Source: Pseudomonas fluorescens
GTDB lineage: Bacteria; Pseudomonadota; Gammaproteobacteria; Pseudomonadales; Pseudomonadaceae
Reading direction: 5' to 3'
DNA length: 64,000 nt
Assembly: GCF_004683905.1 (NCBI RefSeq)
Contig: NZ_CP038438.1
Span: 5,146,001 to 5,210,000 of the forward strand
Shown here: in pieces, positions 52,336 through 59,612 of the stretch
Layout of the letters: each line of letters starts with the position of its first letter
How positions within the stretch are numbered: the stretch's first letter is position 1
The notes under the pieces: model-generated
Databases searched by the model: none
Seen by the model: the letters and a program-made list of their open reading frames with translations, nothing else
Told to the model about the DNA's origin: nothing
Program-made: the position numbers and the translations under genes

Positions 52336-52593
52336 TTAAGCCGCGACAACGCTCACGTAACGACGACCGAAGGCGCCTTTTACTTCAAACTTGATCACGC
52401 CTTCGATTTTCGCGAAGAGGGTGTGATCCTTACCCATGCCAACGCCGTAGCCAGCGTGGAATTGGGTGCCGCGCTGACGCACGATGATGTTGCCGGCCTT
52501 GATGACCTGGCCGCCATACATCTTCACGCCAAGGCGTTTGGCTTCTGAGTCGCGACCGTTACGGGTACTACCACCAGCTTTTTTGTGTGCCAT
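52336..52593 (-). CDS. rpmA: RpmA, 50S ribosomal protein L27
   Basis: Large-subunit protein whose N-terminal tail reaches the peptidyl-transferase centre. It has 85 residues: [37 protein letters not shown] and [17 protein letters not shown]. The N-terminus has no cleavable extension of the Firmicutes type. GGAG lies upstream of the ATG. It follows rplU by 35 bases in one operon. Confidence 0.98.
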
Positions 52594-52628
52594 GAGTTCA
52601 ATTCTCCTAGTGAGGAATTAGGCTGTAA

Positions 52629-52940
52629 TTAAGCCTGAATACCGGTGATTTTGATCTCGGTGAACCACTGGCGGTGGCCCATACGCTTCATGTGGTGCTT
52701 ACGGCGACGGAACTTGATGATGCGGACTTTATCGTGACGACCTTGGGAGATCACTTCAGCCTTGACGGTTGCGCCAGCAACAACAGGTGCGCCGATGTTC
52801 ACGTCGTCGCCATTGGCGACCAGCAGAACGCGGTCAAAAGTCACGGATTCGCCAGTAGCGACTTCCAGTTTTTCGATCTTCAGGTATTCACCTTCAGCGA
52901 CCTTGTATTGCTTACCGCCGGTAACGATTACTGCGTACAT
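52629..52940 (-). CDS. rplU: RplU, 50S ribosomal protein L21
   Basis: Large-subunit protein that binds 23S rRNA with L20. It has 103 residues: MYAVIVTGGKQYKVAEGEYLK, then GDDVNIGAPVVAGATVKAEVI and the basic KVRIIKFRRRKHHMKRMGHRQ. The ATG at 52940 with GAGAAAT upstream is the standard start; the frame upstream of it lies in the mRNA leader. First gene of rplU-rpmA. Confidence 0.98.
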   Translation of the reverse strand: MYAVIVTGGKQYKVAEGEYLKIEKLEVATGESVTFDRVLLVANGDDVNIGAPVVAGATVKAEVISQGRHDKVRIIKFRRRKHHMKRMGHRQWFTEIKITGIQA

Positions 52941-53073
52941 GGTATTTCTCCGATAATCCTGCTCACCCAGCTCTTTATAAGAAGAGGTATTGGCTGGCAT
53001 GGCTGCATGGGGCTGGAACGGCCCAAGTGCAATTGCGTAAGGCAGGTGCTGCCCAGGAAGTTCAGGGTGCGCG

Positions 53074-53102
53074 ATTGTACGCAAGCCGCGAGAGTCACGC
53101 AA
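53074..53102 (-). promoter_or_regulatory. Sigma-70 promoter of rplU-rpmA
   Basis: The minus strand has TTGCGT (53102-53097), a 17-base spacer and TACAAT (53079-53074), followed by a GC-rich discriminator. It gives a leader of about 125 bases before rplU. Confidence 0.7.
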
Positions 53103-53120
53103 GTGGCCGTCCATCGCGCC

Positions 53121-53149
53121 TTGACAGGCCCCGGTGTGGGTCCTAGCAT
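53121..53149 (+). promoter_or_regulatory. Sigma-70 promoter of ispB
   Basis: Perfect TTGACA (53121-53126), a 17-base spacer and TAGCAT (53144-53149), about 33 bases before the ispB ATG. It is back to back with the rplU promoter, with 18 bases between the -35 boxes. Confidence 0.7.
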
Positions 53150-53181
53150 GCCGCGCAACCCTTCTGGAGCAACTGTCGCTG

Positions 53182-54150
53182 ATGCAACCCCAAGCTTTCT
53201 ACCGCGCGGTGGCGGACGATTTTAACGCCGTCGACGGCATCATCAAGAAGCAGCTGACTTCCCGAGTGCCGCTGGTATCGAAAATCGGCGATTACATCAC
53301 CTCGGCCGGCGGCAAACGCCTGCGTCCTTTATTGGTGCTGCTGTGCGGTAAGGCCCTGGGTCGCGAAGGCGACGACATGCGCCTGCTGGCCGCCACCATC
53401 GAATTCCTGCACACCGCGACCCTGCTGCATGACGACGTGGTCGACATGTCCGGCATGCGCCGTGGCCGCTCGACCGCCAACGCTATGTGGGGCAACGCCC
53501 CGAGCGTGCTGGTCGGCGACTTCCTGTACTCGCGCTCGTTCGAAATGATGGTCGAGCTGGGCTCGATGCCGGTGATGAAGATCCTGTCCCAGGCCACGCG
53601 CATCATCGCAGAAGGCGAAGTGTTGCAACTGTCCAAGGTACGCGACGCCAGCACCACCGAAGAAACCTACATGGAAGTCATCCGCGGCAAGACCGCGATG
53701 CTTTTCGAAGCCTCGACCCACAGCGCCGCCGCACTGGCCGGTGCCACCGCCGAGCAGAGCGAAGCCCTGCGCACCTTCGGTGATCACCTCGGCGTGGCGT
53801 TCCAACTGGTCGACGACCTGCTGGACTACAAGGGTGATGCCGAGATTCTGGGCAAGAACGTCGGTGACGATCTGGCCGAAGGCAAGCCGACCCTGCCGCT
53901 GATCTACACCATGCGAGAAGGTACGCCGGAGCAAGCTGCTCTGGTACGTCAGGCGATCCAGAAAGGCGGGATCGAAGACCTCGAAAGCATCCGCATCGCC
54001 GTGGAAGCCTCGGGTTCGCTGGAGTACACCGCGCAACTGGCCCGCGACTACGTGGCCCGTGCGATCAAGTGCCTCGACGCGCTGCCGGCCAGCGAATACC
54101 GCGATGCACTAGTGGAACTGAGCGAATTTGCGGTCGCCCGCACGCACTGA
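53182..54150 (+). CDS. ispB: IspB, all-trans polyprenyl (octaprenyl/nonaprenyl) diphosphate synthase
   Basis: Makes the long isoprenoid side chain of ubiquinone. It has 322 residues: GGKRLRPLLVLL near residue 40, the first Asp-rich motif LLHDDVVDMSGMRRGR near 78, GDFLYSRSFEMM near 110, the Lys/Thr loop RGKTAMLFEAS near 170 and the second Asp-rich motif QLVDDLLDYKGD near 210. Small residues before the first motif suit long-chain products. In pseudomonads the quinone is usually Q9, so nonaprenyl is possible. The ATG at 53182 follows TGGAGCAA; it is divergent from rplU. Confidence 0.96.
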   Translation: MQPQAFYRAVADDFNAVDGIIKKQLTSRVPLVSKIGDYITSAGGKRLRPLLVLLCGKALGREGDDMRLLAATIEFLHTATLLHDDVVDMSGMRRGRSTANAMWGNAPSVLVGDFLYSRSFEMMVELGSMPVMKILSQATRIIAEGEVLQLSKVRDASTTEETYMEVIRGKTAMLFEASTHSAAALAGATAEQSEALRTFGDHLGVAFQLVDDLLDYKGDAEILGKNVGDDLAEGKPTLPLIYTMREGTPEQAALVRQAIQKGGIEDLESIRIAVEASGSLEYTAQLARDYVARAIKCLDALPASEYRDALVELSEFAVARTH

Positions 54151-54159
54151 TCTGCCTTC

Positions 54160-54249
54160 TGTGGGAGCGGGCTTGCTCGCGAAAGCAACCTGTCATTCAA
54201 CATTAATGTTCAATGACACACCGCATTCGCGAGCAAGCCCGCTCCCACA
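54160..54249. repeat. REPIN, GCGGGCTTGCTCGCG type
   Basis: Inverted REP pair after ispB. The loop carries its own near-perfect palindrome (TGTCATTCAACATTAATG with ATGTTCAATGACA), so the whole 90-base unit can fold as one long hairpin. Confidence 0.92.
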
Positions 54250-54330
54250 GTTGTTTCTGCTCTATGCCCTCCTGCGCGTAAAACCCTATACAATGTGCGA
54301 CTTTTAGCGATCCCCTATCAAGGAGCCTTA

Positions 54331-54672
54331 GTGAGCACGTTGCCACCCTGCCCGAAATGCAATTCCGAATACACCTACGAAGACGGTGCCCAACTGATCT
54401 GCCCGGAGTGCGCCCACGAGTGGTCGGCCAACGGCGAAGCCGAAGTGGCATCCGATGATGCCGTGAAGAAAGATTCGGTCGGCAACGTGTTGCAGGACGG
54501 CGACACCATCACCGTGATCAAGGACCTGAAAGTCAAGGGCACTTCGCTGGTGGTCAAGGTCGGCACCAAGGTCAAGAACATCCGCCTGTGCGACGGCGAC
54601 CACGACATCGACTGCAAGATCGATGGCATCGGCCCGATGAAGCTCAAGTCCGAGTTCGTCAGAAAGGTCTGA
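54331..54672 (+). CDS. yjdM: YjdM (PhnA) zinc-ribbon protein
   Basis: A 113-residue cytoplasmic protein with an N-terminal zinc ribbon (CPKC near residue 8, CPEC near 25) and the C-terminal PhnA domain (NVLQDGDTITVIKDLKVKGTSLVVKVGTKVKNIRL, then CDGDHDIDCKIDGIGPMKLKSEFVRK). It is named for E. coli alkylphosphonate genes but is not phosphonoacetate hydrolase; the true role is unclear. The start is GTG at 54331 behind a perfect AAGGAG. A GC hairpin without a T-run (CATCCCG / CGGGATG, 54687-54709) follows the stop. Confidence 0.92.
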   Translation: MSTLPPCPKCNSEYTYEDGAQLICPECAHEWSANGEAEVASDDAVKKDSVGNVLQDGDTITVIKDLKVKGTSLVVKVGTKVKNIRLCDGDHDIDCKIDGIGPMKLKSEFVRKV

Positions 54673-54835
54673 TCCTGCTGTCAGCCATCCCGTGCCCGCC
54701 GCGGGATGGTGAATCGCCCTCCGTGCTTTTCCCTCCCGCATTCTCGCGTAATAGCCAGACGCCAGCCGTTTTGACCTTACGCAATCTTTACCCGGAAAAA
54801 ATCGCATTCCGCCAATAGGCACTTGCTATTTGACG

Positions 54836-54854
54836 AATAAGAATTATTCTCATT
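54836..54854. promoter_or_regulatory. Fur box
   Basis: AATAAGAATTATTCTCATT, equivalent on the other strand to AATGAGAATAATTCTTATT, a classic ferric-uptake-regulator site. It is 25 bases before the start of the next gene and probably overlaps its promoter. Confidence 0.85.
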
Positions 54855-54879
54855 GAAACCTTTCAAGGAGATGAGACCC

Positions 54880-55137
54880 ATGACTTATTTGATCGACGCC
54901 TGGCTGGATCGCCCACACCCATACCTCAGGATCCTGCATCGGGAAACCGGCGAAGTCTGTGCGGTACTGGAAGAAGAAGCGCTGCATGAGCTGCAGGATC
55001 AGGGTGATCTGGACGTCAGCAGCCTGAATTCCAGCGAACCGCTGGTGCTCAAGGAGCTGGTGCGCAATCTGTTCCTGTTCTGCTATGCCCGGGCCTTGCG
55101 CCCGACCAATGAGCTGCATCACAAGATCGAAATATGA
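54880..55137 (+). CDS. Iron-regulated small protein (PA4570-like)
   Basis: An 85-residue acidic cytoplasmic protein, MTYLIDAWLDRPHPYLRILHRETGEVCAVLEEEAL..., with no signal peptide. By position (after ispB, before fklB) and sequence it looks like PA4570, which I remember as strongly induced by iron starvation in P. aeruginosa; its function is unknown. The ATG at 54880 has AAGGAG nine bases upstream; the ATG at 54871 sits directly on that site and is less likely. A Fur box lies just upstream, so repression by iron is expected. Confidence 0.85.
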   Translation: MTYLIDAWLDRPHPYLRILHRETGEVCAVLEEEALHELQDQGDLDVSSLNSSEPLVLKELVRNLFLFCYARALRPTNELHHKIEI

Positions 55138-55153
55138 GTAGCGCGGAAAAAAC

Positions 55154-55242
55154 TGTGGGAGCCAGCCTGCTGGCGAAAGCGCTGTATCAGGCAACGAATG
55201 GTTTGCCTGAAAGGACGCCTTCGCGAGCAAGCCCGCCCCCAC
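55154..55242. repeat. Hybrid REPIN
   Basis: The left arm is GTGGGAGCCAGCCTGCTGGCGAA and the right arm is the usual TTCGCGAGCAAGCCCGC form (ending CGCCCCCAC). Each REP can pair with itself, but the two arms mismatch each other at several core positions. This suggests recombination between two REP classes. Confidence 0.8.
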
Positions 55243-55274
55243 ATTATTGACCTGTCACCGGGACAGGCCAGGCA

Positions 55275-55892
55275 TTACAGAACGTCCAGCAGCTCGACGT
55301 CGAATACCAGAACGCTGTGCGGCGGGATGCTGCCAACGCCTTGAGCGCCGTAAGCCAGTTCGCTCGGCACGTACAGGCGCCATTTGCTGCCGGCATTCAT
55401 CAGTTGCAGAGCTTCGGTCCAGCCGGCGATCACGCCGCCAACCGGGAATTCTGCTGGCTGGCCACGATCATAGGAGCTGTCGAACACAGTGCCGTCGATC
55501 AGCATGCCGTGGTAGTGAGTACGCACGGTGTCTTCACGGGATGGCTTGGCGCCTTCGCCCTGGGTCAGCACTTCGAATTGCAGACCGGAAGCCAGGGTGG
55601 TGATGCCTTCTTTCTTGGCGTTTTCAGCCAGGAACGCACGGCCTTCGCCTGCGGCGGCTTCAGCCTTGGCAGCGGCTTCGGCTTGCATGATCTCGCGGAT
55701 CACTTTGAAGCTGGCGGACATGGCTTCCTGATCGACACGGCTTGGCTTGCCGGCGAATGCGTCGGTCAGACCGGCCAGGATGGCGTCCAGGCTGACACCC
55801 GGTGGCGGGTTATCGCGCAGCTGGTCACCCAGCTGACGGCCAATACCGTAGCTGACGCGGGTTTCGTCGGTGGACAGATTTACTTCGGACAT
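55275..55892 (-). CDS. fklB: FklB, FKBP-type peptidyl-prolyl isomerase
   Basis: A 205-residue two-domain FKBP like E. coli FkpA/FklB. The N-terminal dimerisation helix region (about 1-90) includes an Ala/Glu-rich helix (REIMQAEAAAKAEAAAGEG). The catalytic FKBP domain (about 110-205) has DTVRTHYHGMLIDGTVFDSSYDRG, FPVGGVIAGWTEALQLM and PSELAYGAQGVGSIPPHSVLVFDVEL. No signal peptide is present, so it is cytoplasmic (FklB) rather than periplasmic (FkpA). It matches PA4572 in position. Confidence 0.94.
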   Translation of the reverse strand: MSEVNLSTDETRVSYGIGRQLGDQLRDNPPPGVSLDAILAGLTDAFAGKPSRVDQEAMSASFKVIREIMQAEAAAKAEAAAGEGRAFLAENAKKEGITTLASGLQFEVLTQGEGAKPSREDTVRTHYHGMLIDGTVFDSSYDRGQPAEFPVGGVIAGWTEALQLMNAGSKWRLYVPSELAYGAQGVGSIPPHSVLVFDVELLDVL

Positions 55893-56013
55893 GACACTGC
55901 TCCGCTGTGCGGACGGCCATCAGACTTGCCGTGCGTGCACAGCGCGTCCCGGCGCGCCCGGAACCAAAAGGGCGAGCAGACTAGCACAGATGCCCGGCGA
56001 TGGGGCGCAACGC

Positions 56014-56319
56014 CTACAGGGCCGAGCGCCAGGCCAGCGGCACTTTCAGGCTTTCCTCGTCACTGACGCCCAGGCCGCACATTTCATCGTGCACCGAGGT
56101 GTGTACGAGGTTGAACGGCAGCACCGGAAAGTTATGCAAAAGATCCCGTGCATGCTCCACCGAACGCAGCTGCAGCATCTCGCCCTTGAGATCACTCAGC
56201 GGGTACGCCGCCCCGTGCATCCGCGCCTCGAGCAGATAAATCCCGCCCTCCATGGAGATCAGGTTCAGCTCATCGACCTTTCTGGCGATGGCAAACGCAT
56301 TCAACTCTTGCAGGTTCAT
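56014..56319 (-). CDS. DUF6482 family protein
   Basis: A 101-residue cytoplasmic protein, MNLQELNAFAIARKVDELNLISMEGGIYLLEAR..., ending in PLAWRSAL. I recognise it as DUF6482, a short pseudomonad family with conserved HxxCGL-type residues (HDEMCGLG). Its function is unknown. It sits between fklB and a TIGR00645 membrane gene in the same direction. Confidence 0.75.
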   Translation of the reverse strand: MNLQELNAFAIARKVDELNLISMEGGIYLLEARMHGAAYPLSDLKGEMLQLRSVEHARDLLHNFPVLPFNLVHTSVHDEMCGLGVSDEESLKVPLAWRSAL

Positions 56320-56400
56320 GAACGCACCTCGTGCGGTGGCGAGCCAGGACCCTTACAGGGATATGCCCGCGCGCGCCAAAGCACAAGCCACAAACGACAC

Positions 56401-56437
56401 CGCCCGTCTGTTTCGCAACAGACGGGCGTTTTTTTTG
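56401..56437 (+). terminator. Strong plus-facing terminator with no obvious gene
   Basis: Twelve-base stem CGCCCGTCTGTT / AACAGACGGGCG with a four-base loop, followed by eight Ts on the plus strand. Both flanking genes are on the minus strand, and on that strand no T-run follows the stem. It could end an unannotated plus-strand RNA or block antisense transcription into the TIGR00645 gene. Confidence 0.8.
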
Positions 56438-56454
56438 CAGCGATCAAACAATGA

Positions 56455-56943
56455 TCAGTGCTTGGTGAGCTTGTCCAGGTAACCCATCGCGAACGCCGAA
56501 ATCACGAAGGTCATGTGGATGATCACGTACCACATCAGGTGCTCGGGATCGACGTTCTTGGCATCCATGAAGATCCGCAGCAGGTGGATCGAGGAAATCG
56601 CCACGATCGACGCCGCCACTTTCATCTTCAGCGACGAGGAGTCCATGGTGCCCAGCCAGCTGAGTTTCTCTTTGCCTTCGTCGATGTTCAGCTCGGACAC
56701 GAAGTTCTCGTAGCCGGAAATCATCACCATCACCAGCAGGCCGCCCACCAGCGCCATGTCGATCAGCGACAGCAGCACCAGGATCAGATCCGATTCGGCC
56801 ATGGAAAACACGTTGGGAATGACATGAAACACTTCCTGGAAGAATTTCAATGCCAGCGCCAGCAGCCCGAGGGACAGCCCGATATAGATCGGCGCCAGCA
56901 GCCAGCGCGTGGCGTACATTGCATTTTCGATAAAGCGTTCCAT
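56455..56943 (-). CDS. TIGR00645 (UPF0114/YqhA) membrane protein
   Basis: A 162-residue inner-membrane protein with three or four membrane helices (WLLAPIYIGLSLGLLALAL near 14-32, DLILVLLSLIDMALVGGLLVMVMI near 52-75, and YVIIHMTFVISAFAMGYL near 138-155). The conserved ISGYENFVS and WLGTMDSSSLKMKVAASIVAISSIHLL segments identify the family. Function is unknown. No signal peptide. Confidence 0.9.
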   Translation of the reverse strand: MERFIENAMYATRWLLAPIYIGLSLGLLALALKFFQEVFHVIPNVFSMAESDLILVLLSLIDMALVGGLLVMVMISGYENFVSELNIDEGKEKLSWLGTMDSSSLKMKVAASIVAISSIHLLRIFMDAKNVDPEHLMWYVIIHMTFVISAFAMGYLDKLTKH

Positions 56944-57117
56944 TGACTCTCACACAATAAGGATTGAAATCGGCGGCGAGTATACCAGCCGCCCGTGACC
57001 GCCAGAAACCGCCCGGCTCGCACCTCCCATCACCGCAACCTGCGTGTGTGTGTGAATTTTTTTCTGCTACTGTCCAAACCATTGACCGCCTAGCGAAAGT
57101 GGACAGGACGACTGGAA

Positions 57118-58950
57118 ATGCATGTGCGATTACCGTTGACGACTGCCGGAATTTGCCTCGTTCTGCTGCTGGGTGGCTGCTCACCCGGCGATGAGAAAAA
57201 GCCCTCGGTCAGCCTCGACGCGAAGACGGCAACCTTCGAACACTCACTGGACGCCATTACCGACCCGAAACTCAAGGACGCCGTGACCGAACTCGGCGGT
57301 TCGCTGCTGCTGCTCGAACGCGCGCAGCTCAAGCTCGACAGCACACCGCTGAAAACCGTCTACGGCGAAGACACCCTCGGCATCCTCAAGCACTACCCTT
57401 CGCCGCAGGCGCTGGTCGATACCTTTATCAACGGACTGTTCGTGCTGCACAAGGACGCCAGCTCCGATTACCTTACCGACCTGCAACCGGTATTCCCGTT
57501 CAACCTGAACATTCCCGGCGGCTTTCTATTCCGGCACGGCGTGGAATGGCAGTCGGTGACCCTGAGCAACAAGCGCGTGATCGCCTATCAGCCGGAGTGG
57601 TCGGAAACCGATCCCGGCATTCAGTTGAGCCCGTCCAGCTCCAACGTCAACAACCCCGATGACCTGACCGTGACCTACCCGTTCATCGAAGGGCTGGACG
57701 TGGACAAGAAGAGCCAGCCACAACCGGTGAGCCTGCAAGGCAAAGTCGAAGTCATCGCGCCGCGCCGCCTGTTCAGCTTCAACCTGAGCCAGAAGGACGT
57801 CGGCCAGACCCGCACCGATGACAACCTCAGCGTCACCCTGTTGAAGCTTGAAAAGAACTACGCCGAAGTCGAATTCAGCAACAGCCTGCCACTGGCCCCT
57901 GAGGTCGAGGGTGCGCAGCTCAATCCAGTCATCGTTCAGGCCCGTGACACCAGCGGGCAATACCTGGTGCGCGCCGGCTCAATCAATGAGAGCCCGGCAC
58001 AAGTCGCCTTCTACGAGAAACAACTGGCGTATCTGCAACAGCAGAAAACCTGGAGCGAGGCGTTGGAAAAACAGCTGGAGGACGAACAGCAGACCTTCGA
58101 GCAGCAGCATCCGCGCCGCTACAACAAGGTCTACTTCAACGGCCCCATCGACACCCTCGAAGTCAGCGTGCTGGATTTCTCATCGGCAACCGTGACCCGC
58201 AAAACACTGGATCTGCCAGTGCGCACTTTCAGCCAGCACACCACCGAAAAAGCCATCCAACCGCTGGACCCGGCGGTGGTCGTCTATGACGATCTGGCGC
58301 CGAACTGGCTCAAGGGCGCGAGCCTCACCGAGGAAGCGTTGAAGGCCGGTATCCGCATCCATCAGTCCGTGGAGGATCCGAGCGCTGCACGCATCGAGTT
58401 CTCTCACCGGCGAACCTTCAACGATGAATTGCTCGGTGATGATTTCAGCCCCGGCGAGAGTCCCGTGACGTTCTTCACCGAGAAACGCAGCGGCAAGCTC
58501 GATGAGCCGATCGAACTGCCGCCCGAGGCGTATCAGGTCGATCCGCTGCAGGCGACCATCACTTACGATTTGAACCTGTTTCCGGAAACCCCGGCGATTG
58601 CCGTGGGGTCGATGCCGCTGTTTCTCGCCAGCGTGGGAAAAAAAGCCTACGACGCCAAATCCCTGCCCAAAGGCCTGGAGATCAAGAACAACACGTTGGT
58701 GGTGGACCTGAAACTGTTTCCGGCCAACGCCTGGCGATTCTTCGTCAAGGACGACAGCGGCAACTACCTGAAACAGATTCTCTCGGTCAGTCATGACGCG
58801 AGTGCGGATGGCCCGGCGCTGTTCGGCGTGCATTACTTCTATGGCCGTCCAACGCACGTGGAGACCTATCAGCGGACCGAGCTCAATACCGTGCAATACG
58901 GCTTTGAGGTCAAACTCGACAAGGCGCAGCAGTCCGACACCGCGCCATGA
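57118..58950 (+). CDS. Predicted lipoprotein of unknown function (610 residues)
   Basis: The protein begins MHVRLPLTTAGICLVLLLGGC; the lipobox LLGGC gives lipidation at Cys21, and Ser at +2 favours the outer membrane. The rest is soluble, with a Gln/Glu-rich coiled stretch (about 297-340: FYEKQLAYLQQQKTWSEALEK) and otherwise beta-rich segments (for example VSLQGKVEVIAPRRLFSFNLS). No enzyme motif and no recognised domain. It is divergent from the TIGR00645 gene and followed after six bases by a convergent gene. It is probably an envelope protein; I cannot name a function. Confidence 0.8.
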   Translation: MHVRLPLTTAGICLVLLLGGCSPGDEKKPSVSLDAKTATFEHSLDAITDPKLKDAVTELGGSLLLLERAQLKLDSTPLKTVYGEDTLGILKHYPSPQALVDTFINGLFVLHKDASSDYLTDLQPVFPFNLNIPGGFLFRHGVEWQSVTLSNKRVIAYQPEWSETDPGIQLSPSSSNVNNPDDLTVTYPFIEGLDVDKKSQPQPVSLQGKVEVIAPRRLFSFNLSQKDVGQTRTDDNLSVTLLKLEKNYAEVEFSNSLPLAPEVEGAQLNPVIVQARDTSGQYLVRAGSINESPAQVAFYEKQLAYLQQQKTWSEALEKQLEDEQQTFEQQHPRRYNKVYFNGPIDTLEVSVLDFSSATVTRKTLDLPVRTFSQHTTEKAIQPLDPAVVVYDDLAPNWLKGASLTEEALKAGIRIHQSVEDPSAARIEFSHRRTFNDELLGDDFSPGESPVTFFTEKRSGKLDEPIELPPEAYQVDPLQATITYDLNLFPETPAIAVGSMPLFLASVGKKAYDAKSLPKGLEIKNNTLVVDLKLFPANAWRFFVKDDSGNYLKQILSVSHDASADGPALFGVHYFYGRPTHVETYQRTELNTVQYGFEVKLDKAQQSDTAP

Positions 58951-58956
58951 TTGCGC

Positions 58957-59286
58957 CTAGTGGTCGAACACGCCGACCGTACGCCCACGCCCGCCATTGA
59001 TCTGGCGCAACTGTGCCTGCAGGTGCAGGCTCCAGATCTGCGGATCGTCGGCCAGCTCGTAGCCGTGCATCGTCAGGCTTTCCACAATAGTGTCGAGAAT
59101 CGACTCGGCGGCGACCGGCCCGTGAAACGGGCCCTGGGCCTTGATGGCGGAGGGTTGTTCGCCAGCCATGCCGGCAGCGAAGAGCAAGGTCCACATGCCG
59201 TTATCGCCGGCCAACGGTTTGATGGCGCATTCGATGCGGGTCACAAGACCCAGGCACTGACGGGTGAGGCAGAGGTTGCGCGACAT
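58957..59286 (-). CDS. PA4575-like protein
   Basis: A 109-residue protein, MSRNLCLTRQCLGLVTRIECAIKPLAGDNGMWTLLFAAGM..., with three cysteines near the N-terminus and no clear signal peptide. From memory it corresponds to PA4575, which lies next to the Lon-like PA4576 in P. aeruginosa. Function unknown. The 326 bases before it hold only a REPIN and a doubtful short reading frame. Confidence 0.75.
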   Translation of the reverse strand: MSRNLCLTRQCLGLVTRIECAIKPLAGDNGMWTLLFAAGMAGEQPSAIKAQGPFHGPVAAESILDTIVESLTMHGYELADDPQIWSLHLQAQLRQINGGRGRTVGVFDH

Positions 59287-59313
59287 GGCGGCGACCCTCG
59301 GTAAAGCCTGTAT

Positions 59314-59430
59314 TCAGCCTTCACGCGAAAGCTGTTTCGATCCAGTGATACTGTCGATGTCCTTGAGCAGAGAATAGAAGAAAAGTCCGCCGCGCAAGCT
59401 GGATAGAACCAGAAGGCGCCGAATGGTCAT
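59314..59430 (-). CDS. Doubtful 38-residue reading frame
   Basis: MTIRRLLVLSSLRGGLFFYS... then LLKDIDSITGSKQLSREG, ending 27 bases before the PA4575-like start. The ribosome site is weak and nothing is recognised. It could be a leader peptide or chance; the rest of this 326-base gap holds only the REPIN at 59504. Confidence 0.2.
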   Translation of the reverse strand: MTIRRLLVLSSLRGGLFFYSLLKDIDSITGSKQLSREG

Positions 59431-59503
59431 TGTGTGAATTCTGACGCCAGAGTAGTGGCACTTTTCCCGAAGATCAGCGCAAAAATCAATCTGGAAAAAC
59501 AAC

Positions 59504-59593
59504 TGTGGGAGGGGGCTTGCTCCCGAAGGCGGTGTCTCAATCAACTAATGTGTCGATTGGTACACCGCCTTCGGGAGCAAGCCCCCTCCCACA
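59504..59593. repeat. REPIN, GGGGGCTTGCTCCCG variant
   Basis: Inverted REP pair with core GGGGGCTTGCTCCCGAA and its complement TTCGGGAGCAAGCCCCC. The paired change (CTCGCG to CTCCCG, matched by GGGGG) keeps the hairpin, so this is a distinct, maintained subclass. It lies between the PA4575-like and Lon-like genes. Confidence 0.9.
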
Positions 59594-59612
59594 GTTTTTA
59601 CCGCGTTTGCGG

